Shown one piece after another: positions 20,587 to 33,136 of a DNA stretch of 64,000 bases; positions within the stretch are counted from its first letter, which is position 1; each line of letters begins with the position of its first letter. The position numbers were made by a program, and so were the translations under genes. This DNA is from Aquilaria yunnanensis (Eukaryota > Streptophyta > Magnoliopsida > Malvales > Thymelaeaceae), in NCBI GenBank assembly GCA_039654915.1, contig CM077593.1:40022501-40086500 (forward strand), written 5' to 3'. The notes under the pieces were generated by a model. That model did not search any database, had not been told where the DNA came from, and saw only the letters and a list, made by a program, of their open reading frames with translations.

Positions 20587-21482
20587 CTAAGGAATCTCGA
20601 CATCTCGAGAGCCACCAGCTCCTGCGTCCTCGTCCACCGCCTTCGGCGCCGGAAGAGGAAAGGGCAAGTTGAGGTGCTCGATTTTGGACCAAGACCACAG
20701 AGGCCCCTCGGGAATGTTTAGGGCCGCCAAAAAGGAGAGGTCCAGATCTGGGAACCTTAGTAGAACTAGATGCCGAGCAAGGCAAAAGCCATCCTGAAAA
20801 CCGACCTTTGTCGCTTGGATGGCCTTCTCATTTTCGATCGCTAAATCATCAAGTTCCTTCTCCAGATCAGCGATCTCCTTCTTCAGTGCCTTCGTCTTCT
20901 TCTTCTTCGGCTCCTTCTTCAAAAACTCGACCTCGGCTTGGAGCGCGGCCTTCTCAGCAAGCACCTTCGCCAGGAAAGCCTCAGACTCTAACTTCTCCTT
21001 TTGTTATGCCTCGTTTGCCGAAGTCAGCTCCGTCACCTTGGAGCCGAGCTCAGAAATATTTTGGAAGCAGTCCTTCAAGAGCTCCTCTTTTTCCTTCAAT
21101 AACTCCTCCCGAACTGATGCCCAGAGGCATCTTCGTTGGATGACATCGTGACTTCGGGAGGGACTTCTTGCGAAGGAGAACATCTGGAGCCTAGATTTCC
21201 TAAGGGAGTGTGCCTGTAAAACTCATAAAAAAGGGTTAGGAGGTCCCCGGAATCTTTTTCCGGGGAGGAGCCTCCGACGCCCAAGTTAGTGCCCTGAGAG
21301 GTGAAAGAAGGGGAGCACTAAGAGGTTTAGTCGCCTTGCCTGTTTGTACTTTCTCAGGGGGAGAAGGTCGGATTTCGGGGGGGCTACTTTTTCCAGGGCC
21401 TGTTTCCTGGAATTTATAGGAGTTCCCAGCCCGTTTAGATTATGACACGTGTTCGGTCGGATGTTCTCTGTGTTTTCGGGCG

Positions 21483-22348
21483 TGATAGCCAAAGGCTGTC
21501 GCCTCAATCTGGCCGAATACCCTGCCACAACAACGGCCAGAAGAACTGGCGCTTCCCGGGAATAGGTGGAATCATGCACCTCGGGAGATAGCCTGAGAGC
21601 ACCGAGCCTCGGCACACCAGTAAAACTTGAGGACTCCATTCGCCCCCCAAGGTTGTGAACAACGCGCCTTCGGAAAAGAGGCACCAGACATTGCTGCCCG
21701 AACATGATATCCCCGAAGGCAGAACCCCCTGGAACTGGGAACCCCCGAACTGAGGGTAGGCTTCCCGAAGAGGCTCTGTCCGAACTAGAGGACGACCTCG
21801 CCCAGGGACCTCGGGAGTACGGCAGGCGCATTTAAGGAAGCATTTAAGGAAGCCTCTGACACGTCCCACCACAGACGTAAAAAGTCGCCCTGACGCGCAG
21901 ACGCCATCAGAATCATATCATGGCCCGTCTCAGCACAAGGCTCGAGGCCATCTAGTTACCAACTATCTGTCCCCTACGCCCAGACGTTCAGGAGCATCCG
22001 ACCGCACACGTGTCATGATCTGAACGGGCTAGGTATTCCTATATATACAGGAAATAAATACTTGACAGGAGGTTGGCAGGCCGGATATACAGCTCCCACA
22101 CCCTGAGAAAATACCAGGCGAGACTTTTCTGCCTTTCTCTTTGAGCTAGTGACTTTCTCCTTCTTCCGGCCACCACTGACTTGGGCGTCGGAGGCTCCCC
22201 CCCGGAAAAACACTCCGGGGGCCTCCTAACCCTGTTTACCAGCTTTTCAGGTACTCTCCTTGGGGCGATCCACCTTCCAGGCGTTCTTCCTCCTAGAAGT
22301 CTCCTCAACAGTCATCATGACTCACAACGATGAGGCATTGGGCCATCA
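21483..22348 (+). repeat. 5' LTR of element B
   Basis: An 866-bp LTR, TGATAGCC to GGCCATCA. The last 32 bases (22317-22348) encode the first Gag codons. Confidence 0.95.
22006..22047 (+). promoter_or_regulatory. LTR promoter of element B
   Basis: The perfect palindrome ACACGTGT (22006-22013, a G-box or ABRE-like ACGT core) stands 26 bases before TATATATA (22040-22047). The same arrangement is seen in the LTRs of A and G, in F with minor changes, and weakly in C. Confidence 0.65.
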
Positions 22349-25300
22349 TTTGGCGCCGTCTGTGGGAACCCGCTCGCAGATTGCCGTCGTTGAGACTCGG
22401 CGTTCTAAGGACAAGGGACTCCCAAGGTCCTCGTCCGCGCCTGAGATACAACCGGCTGCTGAGCAGACACTCCCAGAGACTTCTACGCCCGAGGAGGACC
22501 GCCCTCTGGTAATCACCATGAGCTTCTTGAGGGACTTTCAGCGCTCGGTCGTTGCTGAAATGACTCAGCAGATCGACCGAAGATGGCCACAGCAGTCACA
22601 GGCCCAGAAACCCTCCTCATCAACACGCCCTCGGGAGAGAAGCCCCAAGTCTACACACCGCAGTTCAGAAAGTGGAGATCCTCGCGGAGAATCATCCACA
22701 GAAGATATAGCCCTTGGGAAACGGCCTGTGGGACAAACCGGGTCCAAGCGACCGAGAGTCTCACAGCGAAGCAGTTCGTCGCCCGAGGCGAGGGCCCTGA
22801 CCCCTCCGCGCCGAACTCGATCCCGAAAAGGCGCCGGCGATCTCCCTCCCGCGAAAATGGTCCTAGCGCCATTGTGCTTATGGAAAGGATATTGGCACGG
22901 CTGGACAGAGTGGAGAAGCAAGTGACCAGAAAACCCGTTTGGGACAGGCTGTCGGGGGCATTATGCGAAGATGGCTCCCCGTTTATTCGCACCGTCGTTG
23001 AGGCAGCTATGCCAGGCGACTTCAGAGTGCCTAGGCTGGAGATCTATGATGGCCGGACTGATCCACAGGCCCATCTGACGAAGTACAGGCGGAGCATGAT
23101 AATGCACGGAGCTGATGACGCTACCATGTGCAAATGCTTTGAAGTCACCCTCACGGGCCCAGCAACAGCATGGTACAATTCGTTGCCCCCAGGGACTATC
23201 ACTGAGTTTCAGGAGTTGTCCACAGCCTTTACCCAGCAGTTCATTGGGAGCAGGCCGACGGCCAAAATGCCTGTACAGATGTTCGACATAGAGCAGAGAA
23301 ACGGAGAGACGATCCGAGACTATGTCGAACGATTCAACAGGGAAGCACTCAGCGTCCCGGACTTCCGGCCCGAAATCCGCATCCTCGCTATGACACGGGG
23401 CCTTCGGCGTGACTCACAGCTGTTCTACGAGTTCTCAAAGGACCCCCCGGAGACCCTCGGAGAATTTTACCGAAGGGCAGAGCAGCACATGACAGCCGAG
23501 GAATTGAGGATGGCGGGGCCGAAGTCTGATCATCACCGCGCCGAAGGGTCCAGCCAGCAAGCTCGGCATCTTTCTGAACATACAGGTCGACCACGGCGAA
23601 TGCGAGGAAAGAAACCTCAAAGTTTCACACCCTTGAGCACGACACGGACCAACATTCTCATGGCGCTGGAAAGGGAAGGGACGCAGATTCGGCGGCCAAA
23701 GGCCATGGCCGCCGATAATAAGAAGAATGCCAAGAAGTTCTGCCAGTTTCATCGCGACCACGGTCATGACACCGAAGACTGCTTCCAGCTGAAGAAGTAC
23801 ATAGAGTCGCTGATCAAACAGGGCCAACTTCGCAAGTACCTGCGGATGCCCTCCCCAAAGGGCAGAAAAGAGGAGGAAGAGAGGGCCGAAAACGAGGACT
23901 ATGACTCCGACAGGCGGAGAAACAGAAGTCCAAAAAGGCGCCTTCCACCTCCAGTAGGGGTCATCCAAACCATCACCACGGGGCTCCCATCCTCGGAAAG
24001 AAAGCGGAAGGCCAGAGAAATTGCGGTTATGGAGTATCAAAGTCCATCAAAGAAATTGGCTCGCAAAGATGGCTCCACTGTCGTCTTCCCCCACGACGAC
24101 CCGCTGCTGATAATGGCGAGAATAGGGAACTGGGACGTCAAGAGAGTGTTGCTTGATGATGGCTCAAATGCTGACGTCCTATTTTCGCACTTACTGCCGA
24201 GCTTGGGCATCTCCAGCAGCAAGCTGAAACCTGTCACCACGCCCACATTCGGCGTTGGGCCATCCGAACTACCCGTCCTCGGATGGATCGACCTCCCTTT
24301 GATGATGAAAGGCACTTCGGTAGACGGAGCAGCTGAGTTGTACGCGTCCACAATGGCAAGATTCATCGTCATGGACGTCCCGTCTTCGTACAACGCCATC
24401 CTTGGAAGGCAGACTCAGGGGAACCTGCACATTCGCCCCGATGTGAAGTATTTGACTGTCACATTCGCCACCAAGGATGGAGATGCAGAGGTCTTCATCG
24501 ACCAAGCCGAGGTAAGAAAGGTGTTTGTAAAAACACGAAAGGCTCCGGCAAACAGCTCTACACAAACGGTGGAGGCAAAGGCGCAGGAGAAAGGCAAAAA
24601 AGGAGATCCCGCAAAAGCAGAAACGGAAGCAGTAGATCTTGTCCCAGGACAATCTACCCGAATAGGGAAGAGCTTGGCCAAAGGTGATAAGGAAAATCTT
24701 GTATCCTTTCTGCTAAAAAATAAAGATCTGTTTGCCTACTCGCCGAAAGACATGCCAGGAGTGAACCCTGGCATAATACAGCACAGCCTCAAAGTAAGCC
24801 CGGAAGCAAAACCTATCAGGCAAAAGAAACGAAGCATCTCAGCCCACAAAAGCAACTTCGTGAAAACCGAAGTCCAGCGCTTATTGGATGCTGAAGTTAT
24901 CAGGGAGGTAAAATACCCCGAATGGTTAAGCAACGTGGTCATTGCCACAAAAGAAGGTAGCAGCAAACTCCGGATGTGCATTGATTTCAGAAACTTGAAC
25001 GATGCTTGCCCGAAAGACTCATTTCCCCTCCCGCCAATAGATCAACTGGTAGATTCAACGGCCGAATACGGGCTCCTGAGCTTCCTAGATGCCTTCAGCG
25101 GCTACCATCAGATAAGGATGGACCCCGAAGATGAAGAGAAAACTGCCTTCATCACCGAGGGAGGAACGTACTGCTATATCAGAATGCCCTTCGGGCTGAA
25201 AAATGCAGGAGTCACCTACCAGAGACTGATGAACAAGGTCTTTAAAGACCAAATGGGGAGAAACATGGAAGTATATGTTGATGATATGATAGTAAAAAGC

Positions 25301-27814
25301 AAGCTGCCCGGCTACCACGTTGCAGATTTGGAGGAAACCTTCCAAAAGCTCAGAGCCTTCGGGATTCGCCTTAACCCCGAGAAGTGTATCTTCGGGGTGA
25401 CGTCGGGAAAATTCCTTGGGTACATGGTATCCGAAAAAGGCATCGACGCCAATCCTGAGAAGATTAAGGCTCTGCTTGAGTTCCAAACTCCTGCCACAGT
25501 TAAAGACGTGTAGAGACTAACCAGAAGAATAACCTCTCTGAGCAGGTTTATTTCCAGGTACGGAGATAGGTGTAGACCTTTCTTCAAAGTCCTCACAAAG
25601 GCAGCAAAGATGGAAGGCGACCTCGGAAGAAACAATCATCCCTGGGATGAAGATTGCCAAAAGGCCTGGGAAGAACTCAAAGTCTACCTGGCCAGCCTGC
25701 CGACTCTGCGACAACCTCGGGAGGGAGAACCCCTCGTACTGTACCTCGCCGTCACAGAAAAGGCCGTGAGCTCGGTCCTGGTGAAAGAAGAAGGGCCGAA
25801 ACAATGGCCGGTCTACTACGTCAGCAAGTCCCTGCATGGCGCCGAAGTCAGGTACCCTTTGCTTCAAAAAGCTATATACGCCTTGGTGCTTGCAGGAAGA
25901 AGACTGCGACCATATTTCCAGGCTCACCCCATCATCGTCCGAAGTAGTCTACCACTACGGGATGTTATGAAGAGAGTTGATCATTCGGGAAGGCTCTCCA
26001 AGTGGTGCATAGAGCTTGGCGAACACGAAATCACGTATGAGCCTCGGAAGGCCATAAAAGCCCAAGCATTGGCAGATTTTATCGCCGAAATACCCACCAC
26101 TGAGGAGAAACACTCAGATCCGAAAGAAGGTGAGCCAGAATGGACCTTGCATGTTGACGGAGCCTCGGGGTCCGTACACCAGGGAGCTGGAATAGTTATC
26201 AGAGGACCCGAAGGCCTAGAGGTGATGAAGGCTATCAAGTTCAGCTTCAACGTCACCAATAATGTGGCTGAGTATGAAGCCCTCATAGCGGGATTACGCT
26301 TGGCCAGAAAGATTGGCGTGAGAAACTTAAGGGCTCACAGCGATTCCCAGCTGGTAGTTCGGCAGACGGCAGGAGATTATGGGGCGAAGGACCCAATCTT
26401 GGCAAAATACCACGAGCTGGTAAGAAAACTCATCCAAGAGTTTGACGCCGTGCGGATCGAAAATGTACCCCGGCGGAATAACACTGAGGCAGATTGCTTA
26501 GCGAAGTCCAAAACATACACCGAGGTGCTAGACCATCCAAGCATCTCCGTGCTAAGCGTAACGACCTCGGGAATGGGGTGGAAGGACCCCATAAAGAGAT
26601 ACCTCGCAGAGAATGAGCTTCCCGAAGACGCCGGCAACGCTACAAGACTGCGAAGACGCGCCGGAAGATTCTTCCTGATTGGTGAAGAGTTATATCGGCA
26701 AGGATATGCAAATCCGCTGCAGAGATGTGTGGGCGAAGAGGATACTGAGATGGTCCTCGAAGAAGTCCATGAAGGCATGTGCGGCTCGCACATTGGAACT
26801 GATGCCCTTGCAGCAGTGATACTCCGCCAAGGATACTTCTGGCCTACCCTGAGAAAGGACGCAAGGCAGTTCGTCCAGAAGTGCGGTAGTTGCCAGAGAC
26901 ATGCAAAAATCCAGAGGATACCCTCGGAAATGGTAACGTCAGCAGACTATCCTTGGCCCTTCGCAGTCTGGGGTATAGACCTCATTGGGCCACTCCCCAC
27001 AGCGCCCGGAGGCATGAAATTCTGCGTGGTAGCAGTGGACTATTTCTCAAAGTGGGTAGAGGCAGAACCACTAGCAACTATCTCGGCAAAAGAAGTGCAG
27101 AAGTTCGTATGGAAGAACATTGTATGCAGATTTCGCATACCGAGGGTACTTGTAGCTGATAATGGATCCCAGTTCATAGACAAAGGATTCCAGGAATTCA
27201 TCAGCGACCTCGGAATAAAGATGCACTTCGCCCCAGTAGCTCACCCCCAAAGCAATGGGCAGGTGGAAGTATCAAACAGGACCATAAAAGATGGCCTGAA
27301 AAAGAGACTTGGGGAAGCCAAGGGGAAATGGCCAGGAGAACTCCAAAGTGTATTGTGGAGCTACCGAACGACGCCATGAAGAGCAACAGGGGAAACTCCC
27401 TTCTCACTCGTCTTCGGAACAGAGGCCATTATCCCAATAGAGATAGTTCAGCCTTCAATACGGGTGCAAGTATTTGATGAAGGCGGAAACGACCTCGGTC
27501 TGAGAACTAAGCTCGACCTTGTGGCCGAACACAGAGAAATAGGCGAGCTGAGAAGAAAAGCTTTCCAACAAAGAGTGGCCGCGGCTATCAACTTAAAAGC
27601 CAGGCCAAAAGAAATCAAAAAAGGAGACCTCATTCTCCGAAAGGCCGACTTTGCACCCCGAAGGCCATCTCACGGAGTACTTCGCGCAAATTGGGAAGGA
27701 CCTTATCTGGTTCTCGCCGAAGTACGAAAAGGCGTGTACAAGCTTGGCGACGCCGAAGGCGTAGAATTGAAAAACACTTGGCATTCAGACGCCCTGAAAA
27801 AATTCTACGCCTAA
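22317..27814 (+). pseudogene. gag-pol: Gag-Pol of element B, one frameshift and two nonsense codons
   Basis: Colinear with the intact frame of A, with the same domains: capsid, CX2HX4HX4C knuckle near 23740-23780, protease DDG near 24158, YVDD near 25280, degenerate RNase H, archaeal-type RNase H near 26155, and integrase DD(35)E between about 26978 and 27266. The ATG is at 22317 in the LTR. A missing C near 22825 shifts the frame in the basic region of Gag. CAG became TAG at 25511-25513 just after reverse transcriptase, and CGA became TGA at 27377-27379 in integrase. Otherwise the frame is kept to the stop at 27812-27814. Both nonsense changes are C to T, as expected from methylated cytosine. 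Confidence 0.95.
22351..22360 (+). other. Primer binding site of element B
   Basis: TGGCGCCGTC after a 2-base spacer from the LTR end, fitting the 3' end of tRNA-Asp, followed by TGTGGGAACC as in A. Confidence 0.8.
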
Positions 27815-28581
27815 GGTTGAGCGGAAGAAATATATTGTACAAAAAATATTCCAAGTACAGGATGGTCCGGAGAAGAATGGTCTTGAGAAAATTTTTAAGT
27901 ATACCAAATTGTCCAGGACAAAATTCCGCGAAGGTGCTCGCCACGAAAAAAGCAGATATGACTTCCCGAAGTCCGTTGAGCCACCATGCTCGGGAAAAAT
28001 GGGAAACAAGAATCTTGCAGAAGTACTCGGCATAATCAGTGCAGAGAAAATTTTCCGAACACCCTTGAGCGAACATGCTCGGGAAAAAGGGAAAGCAAGA
28101 ATCTCGCAAAAGTACACGCCAAAACAAAAGCAGAGGTAATTTCCGAACACCCTTGAGCGAACGTGCTCGGGAAAAAGGGAATGAGCAATCTCGTGAAAAT
28201 TTTCCTAAGTCCCTTGAGCAAATATGCTCGGGACAATAGGAAGACAGAAAAATTTGGCTGAAGGTTTTCCGAAGGCCCTTGAGCGAACATGTTCGGGATA
28301 AAAGGAAACAAAAAGCCTGCAAAAGACTTAGCCAAATTTTTACAAACTTTCCAGAAAGTCTCTTGAGCGAGCACGCTCGGGACAAAGGAAGGTAAAAAGT
28401 TTCTTTGGTTGCAGGTTTTCCGAAAGTCTCTTGAAGCAAACGTGTTCGGGACAGTGGAAATGAAGAAACTTGCAAGAAAGGACTTAGCCAAAAGATTGTT
28501 CATTTAGAGCAAATCGCCTTACAAAAGAAGTGCCCAAAGAAGGAGCACAAAGGAGAAAAATAAGAGGAGCCCTAAAACAAA
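27815..28581. repeat. Tandem repeat between the converging genes of element B
   Basis: The reverse-complement counterpart of the repeat in A. Seven hairpin cores (CCCTTGAGC, then GAACAT, then GCTCGGGA in the typical unit) lie between about 27963 and 28460. The outer parts hold no other recognised feature. Confidence 0.85.
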
Positions 28582-30930
28582 CTAGGGAGAGCCGGGCGGA
28601 CGAAGACCAGGAAGCTTCAGATGCTCGACCTTGGACCACTGCCACCGAGGTCCCTCAGGAATATTTAGGCCCTCCAGAAAAGAGAGGTCCAAGTCTGGGA
28701 ACCTCTGCAGCACCTGGTGCCGAGCGAGGCAGAAGCCGTCCTGAAAGGCGACCTTGGCCATGTCATCGGAAGTACATTTTTGAACGCCAAGGACATTGAC
28801 CTCGTCCCTCAGCTCAGCAACCTCCTCTTCGAGCTCGCTTATCCCCAGCGTCTCTCCGGACTCCTTCTTCAGAGCCTCGACCTCGGCTTGAAGAGCATTG
28901 TTCTCGTCCGTCAACCTCGATGCAAGACTGTCGGAAACAGCCTTGTCCTTGACAAGATCTTCGTTGGCGGCGAGCAGCCCCTTTACTTGGTCGCCGAGGT
29001 CGGCATTCTTCCGGGAGGAGTCCTTTTCAAGTTCTTCTCTTTTCTTCGAGAACTCCTCCCGAACGGCAGCAAGTTGCTGAGAACAATCCGCTGTCAGCTG
29101 CTGGTTGCTGGCGATCACCTTCGCAAGCGAAGCCTTCGCTTCACTGAGTTCCCGCGAAGTCGCATCCTTGGAGGCAGCCTGTCTGGCCACCCGAACTCGG
29201 AGATAACCAGCGTACTCCAGCAGCTACGGCAAGGCAAAAGTCCAGGTTAGTACAAGTCTAAACACTTAGAAAATTGAGGAAAAAAGTGTAAAGACTATAC
29301 CTGAGCAGCATGCTCGGTGACTTTTGCGGCGAGGGTATTATCCCCTGGGTGAGCCGCCGCAATGGCCCGGAAGGAGGCGTCAGTGGTCATCCCCTTCCAA
29401 ATCTCTTTTGTCATCTTCGGACAATCGTCGGAGAACAAATTCATATCCTCCGTGATTGACCAAAAGGGCTCCAAGGGGATCTTCCCCTCAGGGATTGTGG
29501 CATCGCGCAGGGCCCGTTTCCTCTCATGAATGGCCCTCCAGCCAGCAGTAAGAGGCTCCCCTGAAAGTGAGAAGGAAGTTAGGAGCAGAAGAAAAATTCG
29601 CGAAAGGAAAAGGAGCTGAACTTCGCCTAAAGGCATACCTGGAGGAACCTCGGAGACAGTGTCCTCGGGATCCTCGGGCCCCTCGGAAGAAAGACCCTTA
29701 CCCTTCTGCCAGTACCGCTCCTCGGTGGTGGGTACTTCTACCACTACAGTGTTTCTGGGGGCCTCGAGGTCGAGAGGAGGCACCTCGGCGGAAGTAGCGG
29801 GGACCTCGGCCGGTGGAATTTCAACAAGACCAGCGTCTTCGCCAGCTTCTTCTTCCAAAAGCTCTGGCTGAGAAGGCTGGAGAGCCTTCCTAGCTCGCTT
29901 CGCCGAGGGTCCCGCCCCTGTCGTCTTCCTTCTTCGGGAAGCCGCCTTCTTTGTCTGCTCCCCCTTCTCCACTTGGCCAGAAAAGAGGGCCTTGTAATAA
30001 GCGGCAGCCCCATCGCCCATCTCTGAAAAAGAGAAGAAATATCAGCGTAAGTCCGAGGAAAAAGTATAAAGGGATGGAAGATTACTCACTTTCGGCAAAA
30101 GTTTCGAAAGAAGTCTCCCCCTTAAGGAGCTTGACCAGCCAGGAGTCCTTCCCGGCGATGGCGGGAGCGGGCATATTGAGGTCGGTCACGTGCTCCTTAA
30201 CCACTTTCAGCTCCTGAAGGACTTCTTCGGTCATCAACCTCCAGTTGATAGGAAAGGGGTAAAGAGCACGAGGAGAGACCTCGGGAGCCCAGTCAGCGAC
30301 TGCCCGAATGCGGGCGTCGAAATCCGCGAACACGGAAGCCAACGGTGGGGTCAGCAGCATCCTCGGATCAACGACGTCTGCGTTCAGCACTCCCTGAGCC
30401 CATCTGGTCGGGACACCAGACCAGTTCTTATCCACCTTCAGGAAAAAGAACTTAGGCTGCCACCCCCGCCAGCTATCCTTCGTGTCGAAGGTGAAGGTGA
30501 ATTTTTTGCTCCCGAATCACCGAGGCAGCAGGAAATAGAAGCCACCCTTCGGGACCACATAGAGCTTGTAGTACTGCATGAAAATGATGAAGTGGGGCTC
30601 TATCCTGAACACGCCACACATGCAGAGGTAGGCGTTAAAATAGCAGTACGCGTTCGGGGGAAGCTGGTTCACAGCAATGCCATGGAATTGGCAGAACTCG
30701 CAAACCACCTTCGGGGGAGGATACCGAAGACCGGCCTGCAGTTGGGCTCGGAAGACGGTAACCTCGTCGCCACGGTTTGAAAAAGCAAAATGGCTAGAAC
30801 GAGGCAGTCTGGTCACAGCGTAAGACGGAAGAAAGAATTTTTTCTTCCACCTCTCTAGTTTTTCGGGGGTGGTACAGCAAGGATGGGCCAGAAGAGGTTT
30901 CCAGCTCTCGGGAACAGGCATCGCAGACAT
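28582..30930 (-). pseudogene. Antisense gene of element B, four exons, one nonsense codon
   Basis: Exon 1 30090-30930 (841 bases), exon 2 29639-30022 (384), exon 3 29301-29560 (260), exon 4 28582-29223 (642). Exons 2 to 4 have exactly the lengths found in A, and exon 1 is one base longer because A lost one. Splice sites are GTGAGT, GTATGC and GTATAG donors with CAG or TAG acceptors. The domain order is that described for A. GGA became TGA at 30517-30519 in exon 1, after the FYFLLPR stretch. TATA is at 31219-31225, about 290 bp before the ATG. No function is established. Confidence 0.82.
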
Positions 30931-31218
30931 GAAAAAGAGTTTGAGATGGAAAAGAAAATAGTTTCCAGAAAAAACTCAGAAGACGAGTTTGGAAAAAACA
31001 ACAGTTTTCCAGAAAAACTCAGAAAAACAGAGGAATCAAGTACTCTGGAAATCAAAACCCACCAAAAGATTTGCCTGAGGACGCCGTCGTGAAAGTTGGT
31101 AGGAAAAAGCTCTGATTAAAGAAGCTCCGCCACAGAAAGCAAGATAAAACGCAAGAACAGAGGGCAGAGCAGAAAAAGAGCAGAAAAACAGTAAGTGGGA
31201 CTTATGATGGAATGGGCT

Positions 31219-31225
31219 ATTTATA
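31219..31225 (-). promoter_or_regulatory. TATA box of the antisense gene in element B
   Basis: The minus strand reads CCTATAAATAG, identical to the box in A. The interval 30931-31752 is otherwise the non-coding leader and upstream region, including the CGCGT and CGTGT motif cluster and the 62-bp duplication near 31540-31690. Confidence 0.6.
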
Positions 31226-31752
31226 GGCCAAAGGTGGGTAACCGAAAGAACATCATAAGTACCCATTGGAGGTGAACCGTCGCCGTAACTGCCCGCTGCA
31301 CCCGAAAAGGCGCGCCCTCTGTAAATGACGCGCCTCTCCTCCAATGGCAAGAAGCCACGTGTCAACCACTGCGCAGAAATGGGGGACGTGCCTCCCCAAA
31401 TGTGCCTGAAAAACCGGGACACGCCTCCTGATTGGGACACGTCGTTTGACATCCCTGAGAAATGGAGACGCGCCGCTCAGTCTGACACGCTTGGCCATCA
31501 GACCTGCAGAAATAAAAAGCAGGCCACCTCGAGGACACCAAGAGACAGGCTATGGCTAAACAGCCCATGACTTTTGGGCAAGAGGTGTATCTTCGGTACA
31601 GGCTTTGCCTCGAAGACACCAAAGAATAGGCCAAGGCCGAACAGCCCAGACCCTCGGGCAAAAGGTGCGACCTCGGAACAGGTTATGCTTCCCAACAAGA
31701 CTCCCAACGGCAACCTCGGAAAGAGATGCAAACCGAAGTCTTCACTTCGGCT

Positions 31753-31769
31753 TTCCAGAGGGGGGCATG
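31753..31769 (+). other. Polypurine tract of element B
   Basis: CCAGAGGGGGGCATG directly before the 3' LTR. Confidence 0.85.
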
Positions 31770-32636
31770 TGATAGCCAAAGGCTGTCGCCTCAATCTGGC
31801 CGAATACCCTGCCACAACAACGGCCAGAAGAACTGGCGCTTCCCGGGAATAGGTGGAATCATGCACCTCGGGAGATAGCCTGAGAGCTCCGAGCCTCGGC
31901 ACGCCAGTAAAACTTGAGGACTCCATTCGCCCCCCAAGGTTGTGAACAACGCGCCTTCGGAAAAGAGGCACCAGACATTGCTGCCCGAACATGATATCCC
32001 CGAAGGCGGAACCCCCTGGAACTGGGAACCCCCGAACTGAGGGTAGGCTTCCCGAAGAGGCTCTGTCCGAACTTGAGGACGACCTCGCCCAGGGACCTCG
32101 GGAGTACGGCAGGCGCATTTAAGGAAGCATTTAAGGAAGCCTCTGACACGTCCCACCACAGACATAAAAAGTCGCCCTGACGCGCAGACACCATCATAAT
32201 CATATCATGGCCCGTCTCAGCACAAGGCTCGAGGCCATCTAGTTACCAACTATCTGTCCCCTACGCCCAGACGTTCAGGAGCATCCGACCGCACACGTGT
32301 CATGATCTGAACGGGCTAGGTATTCCTATATATACAGGAAATAAATACTTGACAGGAGGTTGGCAGGCCGGATATACAGCTCCCACACCCTGAGAAAATA
32401 CCAGCCGAGACTTTTCTGCCTTTCTCTTTGAGCTAGTGACTTTCTCCTTCTTCCGGCCACCACTGACTTGGGCGTCGGAGGCTCCCCCCCCGGAAAAACA
32501 CTCCGGGGGCCTCCTAACCCTGTTTACCAGCTTTTCAGGTACTCTCCTTGGGGCGATCCACCTTCCAGGCGTTCTTCCTCCTAGAAGTCTCCTCAACAGT
32601 CATCATGACTCACAACGATGAGGCCTTGGGCCATCA
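31770..32636 (+). repeat. 3' LTR of element B
   Basis: An 867-bp LTR with TATATATA at 32337-32344, followed by target duplication GGGCG (32637-32641). Confidence 0.95.
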
Positions 32637-33120
32637 GGGCGTAGGGGACAAGTAGTAGTTTGCAGCCTCCTTGAGCCTTGAGCCGAGACAGGTCGTGACA
32701 AGACCTGGACGGCGTTGGCGTGTCAGACCGCCGTTTGGGGCGGCGTGTAGCGCCTGTGGGCGACATGTCAGAGGCTCCTTAAATGCTCATGTTGTACTCC
32801 CGAGGTCCTCTGGGCGAGGTCGTTCTTCGGTACGGATGACCTTCTTCGGTAGTTATGCTTTGTAGTTCGGGGAGTCCCCCGGTTCGAGGGTTCCGCCTTC
32901 GGGGAAGCTCTCTCCTGCTTACAATAGCTGGTTCTTAATCCCCGAAGGCGATCCGCTTGGTCCCCCGAGGGAGCCGGTGATACCTTTGAAACGCCTAGTG
33001 GTATCCGACTTCACTCCTTCCGAGGTCAGTATAGCGCCTCTTTCGGATGACGCCAGGTTTCCCGACCATGTTTTCCTCAGGAAGTATGTACTGAGAAAGG
33101 CGATAGCCCTTCAGCTATCA

Positions 33121-33136
33121 CAGGCCCCCCTCCGAA
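33121..33136 (-). other. Polypurine tract of element D
   Basis: The minus strand reads TTCGGAGGGGGGCCTG just before the 3' LTR start, the D-type version of the tract. Confidence 0.8.

Larger units (their letters stand above)
21483..32636 (+). mobile_element. Element B: complete Tat-lineage retrotransposon, near-identical to A
   Basis: An 11154-bp element with LTRs 21483-22348 and 31770-32636, target duplication GGGCG and the same layout as A in the opposite orientation. The LTRs differ at roughly ten positions. Gag-pol has a frameshift and two nonsense codons, and the antisense gene has one nonsense codon. It sits in the 3' LTR of D, third level of nesting (B in D in C). Confidence 0.96.
21115..33120 (-). 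repeat. 3' LTR of element D, split by element B
   Basis: Pieces 21115-21482 and 32642-33120 sum to 847 bp. They are joined by GGGCG at 21478-21482 and 32637-32641, the target duplication of B. The uninterrupted sequence is confirmed by the other LTR of D, near 48125. A TATAAATT box lies on the minus strand near 21415. The LTR start is TGATAGCTGAAGGGCTATC. Confidence 0.92.

Noticed and set aside
21115..33120. Rearrangement or inversion joining 21482 to 32642
   Set aside because: The other LTR of D shows the uninterrupted sequence, and GGGCG on both sides proves simple insertion of B.
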